Shown here: positions 45,283-53,266 of the stretch, piece after piece
Numbering within the stretch: the first letter of the stretch is position 1
Layout: each line of letters opens with the position of its first letter
Origin: Rhizosphaericola mali
Lineage (GTDB): Bacteria > Bacteroidota > Bacteroidia > Chitinophagales > Chitinophagaceae
DNA: 64,000 nucleotides
Direction of reading: 5' to 3'
Assembly (NCBI RefSeq): GCF_004337365.2
Contig: NZ_CP044016.1
Coordinates: forward strand, 4,383,507-4,447,506
Position numbers and translations under genes: made by a program
Notes under the pieces: generated by a model
Database searches by the model: none
What the model was told of the DNA's origin: nothing
Seen by the model: the letters and a program-made list of their open reading frames with translations, nothing else

Positions 45283-46434
45283 ATGAATATTTTTAATCTT
45301 AAATCATTAGCATTTTTAACATTAGCAGTTGCTCTTTTGAGCAACTCTGCTGATGCACAAAGAAAGGCTAAAAAGAGATCTGGTTACACGAGTGGATATG
45401 GTCAGAGTAGCTATGGTACGTCTTCTTATGGTAATAATACCAATACTAAAAAGACTACTACGGATAAAGCGACCAAAAAAACTACGGATACCCAAAGTGG
45501 TTATACGAGTGGCTACGGTAATACGAATAATAGTCAAAGTGGCTATGGTGCCGCCTCCGCAAATGCTAGCCGTACAAATATAGATACAACTTTACCTGTT
45601 GAGGTTGTTAATTCCGGCTCTGGTTTATTAGGAAATACCAAGCCGTCTATGCGAAATGATCAAATCTATTCCGAAAATGATATATTTGACGGTGCTGTCC
45701 CTTTAGAATATCAAAAAGTAAGACAGACTGATGTTCCTTTTAAAATAAGAGTTTGGAGAGATATTGATGCTCGTGAGAAAATCAATAGCAGATTTAACTA
45801 TGATGGAGAGGATGATAATGGGAACAGGAGATTTATTAATATTTTATTGCGAGCAATTAGAGATAATGGTTTGACCGCTTTTAATGGAGATGATGACCGC
45901 TTTACGACTCCAATAACATTTGACGATGCTATGAAGTCTTTTGGAAGTGGTATGGATACTTCTGCTGTTTATGATATGGAAGGTAATATTACGAGCTATC
46001 AAGCTCGAAATAAAGCAGTAGATCCAGACTCTATTTATAAATTTAGGATTAAGGAGGATTGGTTTTTTGATAGAAATACTAGTAAATTATATGTCCGTAT
46101 AATAGGAATAGCTCCTATGATTTCCTATCGTTTATCAACGGGTGAGATTATGCCAAACAGTGAGCATGCTGCATTTTGGGTATATTATCCTGATTTAAGA
46201 CCTGTATTAGTTAGAGAACCTGCATACAACCAATACAATCCAGGTGCACTTACTTCTTGGGAAGATGTTTTTGAAAGTAGAGAATTTAGTGGTTATATCG
46301 TAAAAAGTGATTTGAATAATCCTAAAAATTTACCTTTTAAATCGTTCATAAAAGATCCTATCAATAGATTATACGAGGGAGAAAAAGTTAAAAATCATAT
46401 TTTCGATTATGAGCAATCTTTGTGGTCTTACTAA
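45283..46434 (+). CDS. gldN: Gliding motility / type IX secretion ring protein GldN
   Basis: The 383-residue periplasmic protein starts MNIFNLKSLAF with a signal peptide (residues 1-26, SADAQ). A low-complexity segment (33-91) rich in Ser, Gly, Tyr and Thr contains SGYTSGYG twice (33-40, 72-79). The GldN domain follows (about 110-383), with VPLEYQKVRQTDVPFKIRVWRDID and GYIVKSDLNNP. GldN binds GldK to form the periplasmic ring. The frame is open 29 codons further upstream into gldM, but the ATG at 45283 starts exactly at the signal peptide. It ends at a strong terminator. Confidence 0.95.
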   Translation: MNIFNLKSLAFLTLAVALLSNSADAQRKAKKRSGYTSGYGQSSYGTSSYGNNTNTKKTTTDKATKKTTDTQSGYTSGYGNTNNSQSGYGAASANASRTNIDTTLPVEVVNSGSGLLGNTKPSMRNDQIYSENDIFDGAVPLEYQKVRQTDVPFKIRVWRDIDAREKINSRFNYDGEDDNGNRRFINILLRAIRDNGLTAFNGDDDRFTTPITFDDAMKSFGSGMDTSAVYDMEGNITSYQARNKAVDPDSIYKFRIKEDWFFDRNTSKLYVRIIGIAPMISYRLSTGEIMPNSEHAAFWVYYPDLRPVLVREPAYNQYNPGALTSWEDVFESREFSGYIVKSDLNNPKNLPFKSFIKDPINRLYEGEKVKNHIFDYEQSLWSY

Positions 46435-46461
46435 TATTTGTTAGTTGTAATAATGATAGTT

Positions 46462-46495
46462 AAACGAGGCTGTGCATATGCACAGCCTCGTTTTT
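46462..46495 (+). terminator. Intrinsic terminator after gldN
   Basis: A perfect palindromic stem with arms AAACGAGGCTGTGCAT/ATGCACAGCCTCGTTT (46462-46477 and 46478-46493) runs into a T tract. It closes the gldKLMN operon. Confidence 0.9.
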
Positions 46496-46900
46496 GTTAA
46501 AATTCCTATTTTAATTATATATTAATTTTTGTAAAATTTACTTTATAAAAAGAGAATCGTTTATTTTTACGACTTTAACAATATAAAAAAGATTAAAAAT
46601 GTGGATTTAATTGAATGTTTTTCAATATATTTATATTTTTTTTAAAAGAAATATTATTTTTGAATTACTTATTTAAATTAAATGTATATTTGGAATTACT
46701 ATTAATTAGTCAAATTTCTATATTACTTTTATAGAATTTTAAGAGATCAATGAGGATTTATTGACTAAATTTTTTATAAAAAAAATTGGATATATAAAGA
46801 AAGTTTTTAATTTGCCGTGCAAACCTTTGCATGTTATTAAAAATTATCATAAAGGTTTTATTTATTTCAAATTAACAAATCTCAAAAAAACAATTGAACT
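46496..46900. other. AT-rich gap and probable long 5' leader before exbB
   Basis: About 400 very AT-rich bases without a convincing gene. It holds the predicted exbB promoter (46660-46692) and a short inverted repeat TGCAAA/TTTGCA (46818-46831) next to an alternative -7-like TTAATTTG (46807-46814). If the first promoter is used, the leader is about 200 bases. Confidence 0.45.
46660..46692 (+). promoter_or_regulatory. Predicted promoter of the exbB-exbD-exbD-tonB operon
   Basis: TTG (46660-46662), 22-base spacer, then TATATTTG (46685-46692), an exact TAnnTTTG match. Confidence 0.5.
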
Positions 46901-47767
46901 ATGGCTGAAATTAAACCAAGCACTGCGCCAGCAGGAGCTAAAAAACCAGCAACAACTCAACAAGGTGGAAATTCATCTAATGCAATTTCTGTGATCGCTC
47001 CTATTTTATGTATTATCTTAGGTTACTGCATTTGGCGCTTTGGTATTGGTAGTCCAAGCAACTTTGAAAAACCTGATTTGGCAGGTGGATTTTGGCCTAA
47101 ACATGAAGGGCCAAAAGGTGGATTTGCAAAAATGTATGAAGGTGGTATCATTGTACCTTTATTGATCGCATTTTTCCTATGTACTCTTACTTTTTCTATT
47201 GAAAGAGCATTGACAATTTTGAAAGCTAAAGGCACTGGTAACATCGGTAACTTCATTCGTCAAGTACAATTCAATTTAGCTAATAAAGACATAGATAAAG
47301 CTATTGCTTTATGTGACAAACAAAAAGGTTCTGTAGGTAATGTAATGAAAGCAGGTCTTAAGACTTATAAAGAAATGATTACAGTTACAGATCTTGATAC
47401 TGACCAAAAATTAATGGCTATTCAAAAGGATATCGAAGAAGCTACTGCATTGGAATTACCAATGTTGCAAAAAAACTTGGTATTTATCTCTACTATTGCA
47501 TCTGTGGCAACATTGTTTGGTTTGTTAGGTACCGTTGTAGGTATGATTACATCATTTGCCGCACTTGGTGATGGTGGTGGTGGTAATGCTAGTGATTTGT
47601 CAAAAGGTATCTCTGAAGCATTGTACAATACTGCATTAGGTATCGGTACTTCTGCTGTATCTATCATTATGTACAATATCTTTACTACTAAGATTGATGC
47701 AGTTACTCATGGTATCGATGAAAGTGGATTCACTTTGGGACAAAGCTTCCAAACTAATTACAAATAA
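46901..47767 (+). CDS. exbB: ExbB/TolQ/MotA family proton channel
   Basis: The 288-residue inner-membrane protein has an Ala/Pro/Gln-rich N-terminus (1-26) and a first transmembrane helix (about 29-48). A large loop follows, then a second helix (about 84-104) and two more (about 194-214 and 238-258) with the conserved ...TIASVATLFGLLGTVVGMITSFAAL region of ExbB. With ExbD it forms the proton channel that powers TonB. It is the first gene of exbB-exbD-exbD-tonB. The N-terminal extension relative to E. coli ExbB is typical in this phylum. Confidence 0.95.
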   Translation: MAEIKPSTAPAGAKKPATTQQGGNSSNAISVIAPILCIILGYCIWRFGIGSPSNFEKPDLAGGFWPKHEGPKGGFAKMYEGGIIVPLLIAFFLCTLTFSIERALTILKAKGTGNIGNFIRQVQFNLANKDIDKAIALCDKQKGSVGNVMKAGLKTYKEMITVTDLDTDQKLMAIQKDIEEATALELPMLQKNLVFISTIASVATLFGLLGTVVGMITSFAALGDGGGGNASDLSKGISEALYNTALGIGTSAVSIIMYNIFTTKIDAVTHGIDESGFTLGQSFQTNYK

Positions 47768-47835
47768 TTTTTTAAATTATTTGTGGAATTTGTGATGCAG
47801 ATGCATCTTAATAGTAAAAGATTAAATTTATAAAA

Positions 47836-48480
47836 ATGGGAAGACCCGCGATAGCTAAAAAACAACCTACAGTCGATATGACTGCGATGTGTGATGTAGC
47901 TTTTCTATTACTTTCCTTTTTCATTTTGGCAACTAAATTGAAACCTCAAGAGTCCGTTACTATCGCTACTCCTAGTTCGGTTTCAAAACAAGAAGCTCCT
48001 TCAAAAGATCTAGTAGTTATTTCTATCAATCCTGCAGGTAAAGTTTTCTTCTCCGTTCAAGAGGCAGAAAAAAAGAAAGCGATGATTGAAGATGCTGCAA
48101 AATTGGCTAATGTTAATTTGTCTCCTGATGAAGTAGACAAATTAACTAAGCAAAGTATGATTGCTGTTCCTTTTGCTCAATTGAAGCAACAGGCTGCAAT
48201 GAATGATAAAGAAATTGGAGATAAACTTCCAGGTATAGATGTTCAAGATTCAGCACATAATGAAATGCGTACTTGGTTACGCGCAGCAAATGATGCTTAT
48301 TTTGGTACTAAAATGAATTTGTTGATTAAAGGAGATAATGTCGCTAAATATCCACAATTCAGAGAAGTTATTGATGCGTTGAAAGCAAATGAATTGTTTC
48401 AATTCCAATTAGTAACGAATCCTGAAGCGGTTCCAACAGGAACATTACTTTGGGAAAGTGAAAATGAAAGAAAAAAATAA
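47836..48480 (+). CDS. exbD: ExbD/TolR family protein (first copy)
   Basis: The 214-residue protein has a short cytosolic N-terminus with the conserved VDMTAMCDVAFLLLSFFILATKLKP (about 14-38). This includes the transmembrane helix and the essential Asp22, the proton-carrying residue of ExbD. A longer periplasmic domain follows than in classic ExbD (about 140 in E. coli), with a helical insertion (about 70-140) and an ExbD-like beta-alpha end (KYPQFREVIDALKANELFQFQLVT). It is 68 bases after exbB and 38 bases before the second exbD. Confidence 0.93.
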   Translation: MGRPAIAKKQPTVDMTAMCDVAFLLLSFFILATKLKPQESVTIATPSSVSKQEAPSKDLVVISINPAGKVFFSVQEAEKKKAMIEDAAKLANVNLSPDEVDKLTKQSMIAVPFAQLKQQAAMNDKEIGDKLPGIDVQDSAHNEMRTWLRAANDAYFGTKMNLLIKGDNVAKYPQFREVIDALKANELFQFQLVTNPEAVPTGTLLWESENERKK

Positions 48481-48518
48481 TCAGTAAATTAGTTTAATAA
48501 AATTAAAATAGAAGTACT

Positions 48519-49046
48519 ATGGCAGACGTAGATTTGGGTAGTGACGACGGGAAAAAAGGCCCGGGGGTCAAAAAAGCCAAAAAACTTTCTACTAGAGTGG
48601 ATTTAACTCCTATGGTGGATTTAGGCTTTTTGCTACTTACATTTTTCGTGTTCTCTTCTACCTTAAGTCAGCCTGCATCTTTGCATTTAACAATGCCAGA
48701 TGACAGAACAGATACTCCTGATGACGCCAATCAAGCAAAAGCTTCTGGTGCCTTAACTATATTATTAGGTAAAGATCACAGTGTTTTCTTTTATGAAGGA
48801 GAACCTAGCCCTACAGGTGCAACATGGAAGGAAAGCAGTATGGCTGATATTAGAAGTGAAATTGTTCGTAAAAAGCAATCCACTCCTGCAGATGATTTCG
48901 TAGTTGTGATTATGCCAGGTGACAATAGTGTTTATTCAGATGTAGTAGCGATTTTGGATGAGATGAAAATCAGCTTAGTTGATAGATATGCATTAGTGAA
49001 TATTGATGATGTTGATAAGAAGATCTTGGCATCTAAAGAACATTAA
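48519..49046 (+). CDS. exbD: ExbD/TolR family protein (second copy)
   Basis: The 175-residue protein has a basic N-terminus and then TRVDLTPMVDLGFLLLTFFVFSSTL (26-50), the ExbD transmembrane helix, with the key Asp in PMVDLGF. The periplasmic domain is near classic size. Two different ExbD proteins in one operon are typical for Bacteroidota and suggest a mixed ExbD dimer in the pore. It is followed by tonB after 51 bases. Confidence 0.94.
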   Translation: MADVDLGSDDGKKGPGVKKAKKLSTRVDLTPMVDLGFLLLTFFVFSSTLSQPASLHLTMPDDRTDTPDDANQAKASGALTILLGKDHSVFFYEGEPSPTGATWKESSMADIRSEIVRKKQSTPADDFVVVIMPGDNSVYSDVVAILDEMKISLVDRYALVNIDDVDKKILASKEH

Positions 49047-49097
49047 TAATAATAACTAAAAACTAAGGTGTAATAACACTGAAAACTGTATAACAAC

Positions 49098-49973
49098 ATG
49101 GATGCAAAGAAAATTTTAAATTCAGATTTGCTGGATATTATATTTGAAGGCAAAAATAAAGCATATGGCGCCTACCAATTAAGACGAACATATACAAAAA
49201 GAGTTGTTATTTCTCTTGCTTGTGTATTGGGACTTATAGTTGTTGTATTTGGAGGTTCTGCTGTTTTAAGTAATAAGAAAAAGCATAAAACTTCAATTTT
49301 AGTTGAAGATGTTAAAATGGCTAAGGTTGACGTAAAGACACCACCTCCTCCTCCGCCTAAAAAAGATAAACCTAAACCAGCGCCTACTAAGCAGAATAAA
49401 AATCCTGCTAAATTGGAAGTTAAGAAGGTTACTCCTCCTAAAATTGTTCCTGATCAGCAATTTAAAGAAGAGAATAAGGTTCATAAAGTAGAGGAAGTTG
49501 TTGATACTAAAATCGGTACTTTCGAACAAAAAGGTATAAAAACGGATGTAGTAGCCCCTCCTGTTAAAGTTAATGGGCCTGGAGGTTCTGGATTTGGTCG
49601 TCCTGATGTTGGTGAAGGTACAGGTCAGACTAAAGGAGATGCTGATGATGGTACTCCTTTCACTACTGTACAAGTTGAGGCAAAATATAAAGGTAACTGG
49701 AGAAGTTTCCTTGAAAGAAGTTTAAGAGCAGATGTTCCTCAGGAAAATGGAGCTCCAGCTGGAAGAAATTATACCGTAATTGTTTCTTTTATAGTAGATA
49801 AAGATGGAACGGTTTCTCAGGTTAAAGCTGAAAATGATCCTGGCTATGGTACTGCTCAAGAAGCTATACGAGTTATTAAAAGTAGTGGTAAGTGGATTCC
49901 TGCTATTCAAAATGGTAGAAACGTAGTTTATCGTCAAAGACAACAAATTACTTTCCAAGTATTAGATGAGTAA
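49098..49973 (+). CDS. tonB: TonB energy transducer (first copy)
   Basis: The 291-residue protein has a cytosolic N-terminal motif NKAYGAYQLRRTY (18-30), then a transmembrane helix (about 34-56) and a Pro/Lys-rich spacer (about 76-135, several consecutive Pro). The TonB C-terminal domain (about 200-291) has YTVIVSFIVDKDGTVSQVKA and the final SGKWIPAIQNGRNVVYRQRQ segment. It transmits proton motive force to SusC-type receptors. It closes the exbB operon: a hairpin-T-run lies 20 bases after the stop. Confidence 0.95.
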   Translation: MDAKKILNSDLLDIIFEGKNKAYGAYQLRRTYTKRVVISLACVLGLIVVVFGGSAVLSNKKKHKTSILVEDVKMAKVDVKTPPPPPPKKDKPKPAPTKQNKNPAKLEVKKVTPPKIVPDQQFKEENKVHKVEEVVDTKIGTFEQKGIKTDVVAPPVKVNGPGGSGFGRPDVGEGTGQTKGDADDGTPFTTVQVEAKYKGNWRSFLERSLRADVPQENGAPAGRNYTVIVSFIVDKDGTVSQVKAENDPGYGTAQEAIRVIKSSGKWIPAIQNGRNVVYRQRQQITFQVLDE

Positions 49974-49993
49974 TAACTAGATTATAGTTTAAA

Positions 49994-50027
49994 AGAATGG
50001 GCTACATTTATGTAGCCCATTCTTTTT
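49994..50027 (+). terminator. Intrinsic terminator between the two tonB genes
   Basis: A perfect 13-bp stem AGAATGGGCTACA/TGTAGCCCATTCT (49994-50006 and 50011-50023) is followed by a T run. It ends 13 bases before the second tonB. Confidence 0.88.
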
Positions 50028-50040
50028 ATTATCCCATAAA

Positions 50041-50886
50041 TTGAAAAAGGAAATACATCATATTATTCAAGAGAAGGAATTGATCGATATTGTTTTCACA
50101 AATCGAAATAAAGCATATGGTGCCTATGAGATAAGAAAATCTTACTATAAGCATTTAACTATTGGTTTGATTTGCACAATTGGAATTGTAGCAATCTGGT
50201 TTTTACTATATTTTGCTGTTCTTAATGATTTTTTGCCTAAACCACCTTCAATTAAAACGTCGACAGTTCACCTCAAAGAATATAAATTACCACCTGCCAT
50301 AAAGACTACAAAGCATGCAAATAAGTATAGTTCGGATAAGCCTAAATTTAAATCTCATCCTATTTTAGAAGAAATATCTTCTTCTGCTCCAGTTTCACAA
50401 CCTTATTCTATTCAGAATAATGAAATGATTATTAATAAATTACCTGAAAAATTAGAAATACAAACACCTCCACCAACAGAAAAGAAAAGTGACGAAAATA
50501 TATTTAAACGTCCTGATAAAAATCTTGAGAAAAAGGAAGAAATCATAGATCCTTTATTTGATATTGCTACAGTTAAAGTGACTTCGCTTCCACAATTTCT
50601 AGGAGGAAATGTTGGATGGGCCAATTTTTTAAAAAGAAACCTTAATATGTATGCCTCATTACGAAAAGGTGCTATGCCTGCAACCTATATTGTTATAATT
50701 GGTTTTTATGTTCATGCCGACAGTTCGGTATCTGATTTTAAGATTGTCAAAGATCCAGGATATGGAATGGGAGAGGAAGGGTTGAGAGTATTGAAGATGA
50801 GTGGCAAATGGATACCTGGTACAAAAAACAATAAACCTATTACCTTTGCTCAATTACAAACCATTGTTTTTAAAGTAACAGAATAA
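50041..50886 (+). CDS. TonB-like energy transducer (second copy)
   Basis: The 281-residue protein shares the first TonB's layout: the N-terminal motif DIVFTNRNKAYGAYEIRKSY (17-36), a transmembrane helix (about 41-62), a polar spacer (poorer in Pro than in the first copy) and a C-terminal TonB domain ending SGKWIPGTKNNKPITFAQLQ. It starts with TTG directly after a terminator, and no better start or clear ribosome-binding site is visible. Its stop codon is followed at once by the ATG of mnmE (0-base gap), so the two are translated together. It may be a second transducer for a subset of receptors, which is inference. Confidence 0.88.
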   Translation: MKKEIHHIIQEKELIDIVFTNRNKAYGAYEIRKSYYKHLTIGLICTIGIVAIWFLLYFAVLNDFLPKPPSIKTSTVHLKEYKLPPAIKTTKHANKYSSDKPKFKSHPILEEISSSAPVSQPYSIQNNEMIINKLPEKLEIQTPPPTEKKSDENIFKRPDKNLEKKEEIIDPLFDIATVKVTSLPQFLGGNVGWANFLKRNLNMYASLRKGAMPATYIVIIGFYVHADSSVSDFKIVKDPGYGMGEEGLRVLKMSGKWIPGTKNNKPITFAQLQTIVFKVTE

Positions 50887-52272
50887 ATGATTAATCTTTC
50901 AACATCCAAAGATACTATTTTTGCCTTAGCAACACCACCCGGTGTTGGTGCAATTGGTGTGATACGTGTATCAGGAACGAAGACATTTCCAATTATAAAT
51001 AATTTATTTCCCAAAAAGGACCTTATTAATGCTAAGACACATACTTTACATGTAGGATTTTTGGAGTATGAGCATATAGTTTTGGATGAAGTAGTATTGT
51101 CTTTATTTAAAAGCCCGCATTCTTATACGGGGGAAGATGTAATTGAAATTTCTTGTCATGGTTCTGTTTATATTCAACAGAAAGTAATGGAAGCACTTTC
51201 TAAAAGCGGTGCTAGAATAGCATTACCTGGGGAATTTACCCAAAGAGCCTTTTTAAATAACAAAATGGATTTGGCACAAGCGGAATCCGTTGCTGATATT
51301 ATTGCTGCTAACTCGGAAGCGGCTCAACAAGCTGCATTGAAACAATTGAGAGGTGGTTTTTCATCTGAATTAAAATCTTTGAGAGAGGAATTAATTAAGC
51401 TCGCGGCATTAGTTGAATTGGAACTTGATTTTTCAGAAGAAGATGTGGAGTTTGTAGACCGTAAGGATTTAAGAATTTTAGTGGATAAAATATATTTTTA
51501 TTCTAACGGGTTATTAGATAGTTTCAAATTGGGAAATGTAATTAAAAATGGAGTTTCTGTTGCAATTATTGGTAAACCGAATGCAGGGAAATCAACTTTA
51601 TTGAATGCTCTATTGAATGAAGATCGAGCTATAGTAAGCGATATTCCTGGTACAACGCGTGATACTATTGAAGAAGCATTAAACATAAATGGCGTTTTGT
51701 TTAGATTGATAGACACTGCTGGTATAAGGAGTGATACCGCTGATATTATAGAAAGTTTTGGTGTTGAGAAAAGTTTGGAAAAAATGAGAACTGCAGATAT
51801 CATAGTTTATCTTTTTGATGCATCTGTAGAGACTTTTGAAACTATAAATTCGAAAGTTCAAGAACTCAAAAATGAGCATTTACATTTTATTTTAGTGGCA
51901 AATAAAATTGATTTATTGAGAGATACTACTATAATTTCTGAGTTAAAAAAGAGTGCGGAAGTTATTTCTATATCTGCAAATAAAAAAGTTGATATTGATA
52001 AAGTTAAAAATGAATTGTTTCATCAGACTGTCCATGGAGAACTAAAATTTGAAAATACAATAGTTACGAATGCTCGGCATCAATCAGCTTTGAATAAAGT
52101 TGTAGAGTCTTTAATGGATATTAAGGAAGGAATGGATCATAATATTTCGGGTGATTTACTTGCTCCAGATATAAGAAAAGCCCTTCATTTTCTTGGTGAA
52201 ATTACAGGAGATGTTGAAGTAGATAGAGATATTTTAGGAACTATTTTTAGTAAGTTCTGTATCGGCAAATAA
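50887..52272 (+). CDS. mnmE: tRNA modification GTPase MnmE
   Basis: The 461-residue protein has an N-terminal folate-binding domain (1-120), a helical domain, an inserted G domain with P-loop GKPNAGKS (229-236) and DIPGTTRD, and the C-terminal CIGK (458-461) with the essential Cys of the family. With MnmG it makes the 5-carboxymethylaminomethyl group on wobble uridine 34 of certain tRNAs in the cytosol. The gene abuts the second tonB without a spacer. Length is normal. The terminator is about 30 bases downstream. Confidence 0.97.
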   Translation: MINLSTSKDTIFALATPPGVGAIGVIRVSGTKTFPIINNLFPKKDLINAKTHTLHVGFLEYEHIVLDEVVLSLFKSPHSYTGEDVIEISCHGSVYIQQKVMEALSKSGARIALPGEFTQRAFLNNKMDLAQAESVADIIAANSEAAQQAALKQLRGGFSSELKSLREELIKLAALVELELDFSEEDVEFVDRKDLRILVDKIYFYSNGLLDSFKLGNVIKNGVSVAIIGKPNAGKSTLLNALLNEDRAIVSDIPGTTRDTIEEALNINGVLFRLIDTAGIRSDTADIIESFGVEKSLEKMRTADIIVYLFDASVETFETINSKVQELKNEHLHFILVANKIDLLRDTTIISELKKSAEVISISANKKVDIDKVKNELFHQTVHGELKFENTIVTNARHQSALNKVVESLMDIKEGMDHNISGDLLAPDIRKALHFLGEITGDVEVDRDILGTIFSKFCIGK

Positions 52273-52303
52273 AACGAGACTATAAAACATTGACGTTTAT
52301 TGA

Positions 52304-52337
52304 AGAACCCTTGCAAACACAAGGGATTCTTTTTTTC
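52304..52337 (+). terminator. Intrinsic terminator after mnmE
   Basis: Stem AGAACCCTTG/CAAGGGATTCT (52304-52313 and 52320-52330, one bulge), followed by a T run. Confidence 0.75.
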
Positions 52338-52589
52338 TATTTTAACCAAAGTTTTCTGTTATTTTCTTAAAATGAGTTACTACGCTTTTTAGGTATGTTT
52401 AGATTAATTACAAAAATTTAGATATATAGATGCTTCCATCTCAGCTTTCGAGTAGAAGATACATTATAAGAATAAAAGATAATGATTGGTACACAATTTT
52501 TTTTGGCTCGATGTTCATATTAGAATCGATTAAATGATAAAAACTGTATCATAAATCTCCAGCCTCTTAGGTTTTTTGACTTGCAAACA
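52338..52589. other. Non-coding gap, nothing recognised
   Basis: AT-rich sequence between mnmE and the orphan small gene. Only short frames are present; no RNA gene, promoter or repeat was recognised. Confidence 0.4.
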
Positions 52590-53150
52590 TTATGAGATTA
52601 TGTGGTTATTTCCGGCAAAGTCAATAATGTATTCATCATTATTGAAATCTGTAAGATAGATTTTGCCTTTTTCAATTTTCAAAACCTCTTTTTCTTTTAA
52701 GCTTACCCAAATATCTCTACCTGAAAATTGCCAAACAATATCTCCCATTTTTGTCACTCTAAATATTTCCATCTCTCCATGGACTAAAAAATCATTGTCC
52801 AATTCATAGATAGCTAAATTAGTAGAAATATCAAGCGCCCTTTTCCATAACAAATGCAAGGTTGATAGTTCAAAACAATACATTTCGTTAGCCAATAGAA
52901 TCCAAAACTGATTGTTTTCAATAATTATAGATTTTTCATACACTTTGACAAAGTAGCTGTTTACATTCAAAATGGCACTTTTGATAACTTGATAATTCGT
53001 TTTCAAACAAATAGCCATATTGGCTTGTCTAAAAATGTAATCACCATTTGGATAAACTATATCATAGCTATTCTTATTATCCGCAGAATCAAAACTATAC
53101 ATCTCATCTGTGTAGATACTTAACGTGTAGTTTTTGTAATTATAATCCAT
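52590..53150 (-). CDS. Orphan beta-rich small protein
   Basis: The 186-residue protein has no signal peptide or membrane helix. It shows short beta-strand repeats with aromatic residues (IIENNQFWILLANEMYCFEL, TLHLLWKRALD, and the IFRVTKMGDIVWQFSGRDIWV segment), similar to blades of beta-propeller or PQQ-type repeats. I do not recognise a named family. It diverges from a WYL-domain regulator, and two tandem inverted repeats lie in the shared intergenic region. Regulation by that protein is therefore an attractive inference. Function unknown. Confidence 0.6.
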   Translation of the reverse strand: MDYNYKNYTLSIYTDEMYSFDSADNKNSYDIVYPNGDYIFRQANMAICLKTNYQVIKSAILNVNSYFVKVYEKSIIIENNQFWILLANEMYCFELSTLHLLWKRALDISTNLAIYELDNDFLVHGEMEIFRVTKMGDIVWQFSGRDIWVSLKEKEVLKIEKGKIYLTDFNNDEYIIDFAGNNHIIS

Positions 53151-53181
53151 AATAAAGTTTTGACAAAGATTTATTTAAAGA

Positions 53182-53200
53182 TACGCATTCTAGAAGCGTA
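53182..53200. promoter_or_regulatory. Inverted repeat 1, predicted operator (TACGC-N9-GCGTA)
   Basis: TACGC at 53182-53186 and GCGTA at 53196-53200, separated by 9 bases. The same motif recurs 33 bases further on. It lies between the orphan gene and the WYL regulator. Confidence 0.6.
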
Positions 53201-53214
53201 GTTTATATTTTTTC

Positions 53215-53233
53215 TACGCACTTCTATTGCGTA
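53215..53233. promoter_or_regulatory. Inverted repeat 2, predicted operator (TACGC-N9-GCGTA)
   Basis: TACGC at 53215-53219 and GCGTA at 53229-53233, again with a 9-base spacer. The start-to-start distance to repeat 1 is 33 bp, about three helical turns, so both copies face the same side of the DNA. The WYL regulator ATG is 33 bases downstream. Confidence 0.6.
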
Positions 53234-53266
53234 ATAATTACTTAATTTTAATGAAAATGTATTTAT

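Noticed and set aside
46761-46994. 77-codon frame starting with TTG before and into exbB
   Set aside because: It overlaps the exbB start in another frame, has a weak start and no family signal. The AT-rich leader makes such frames by chance.
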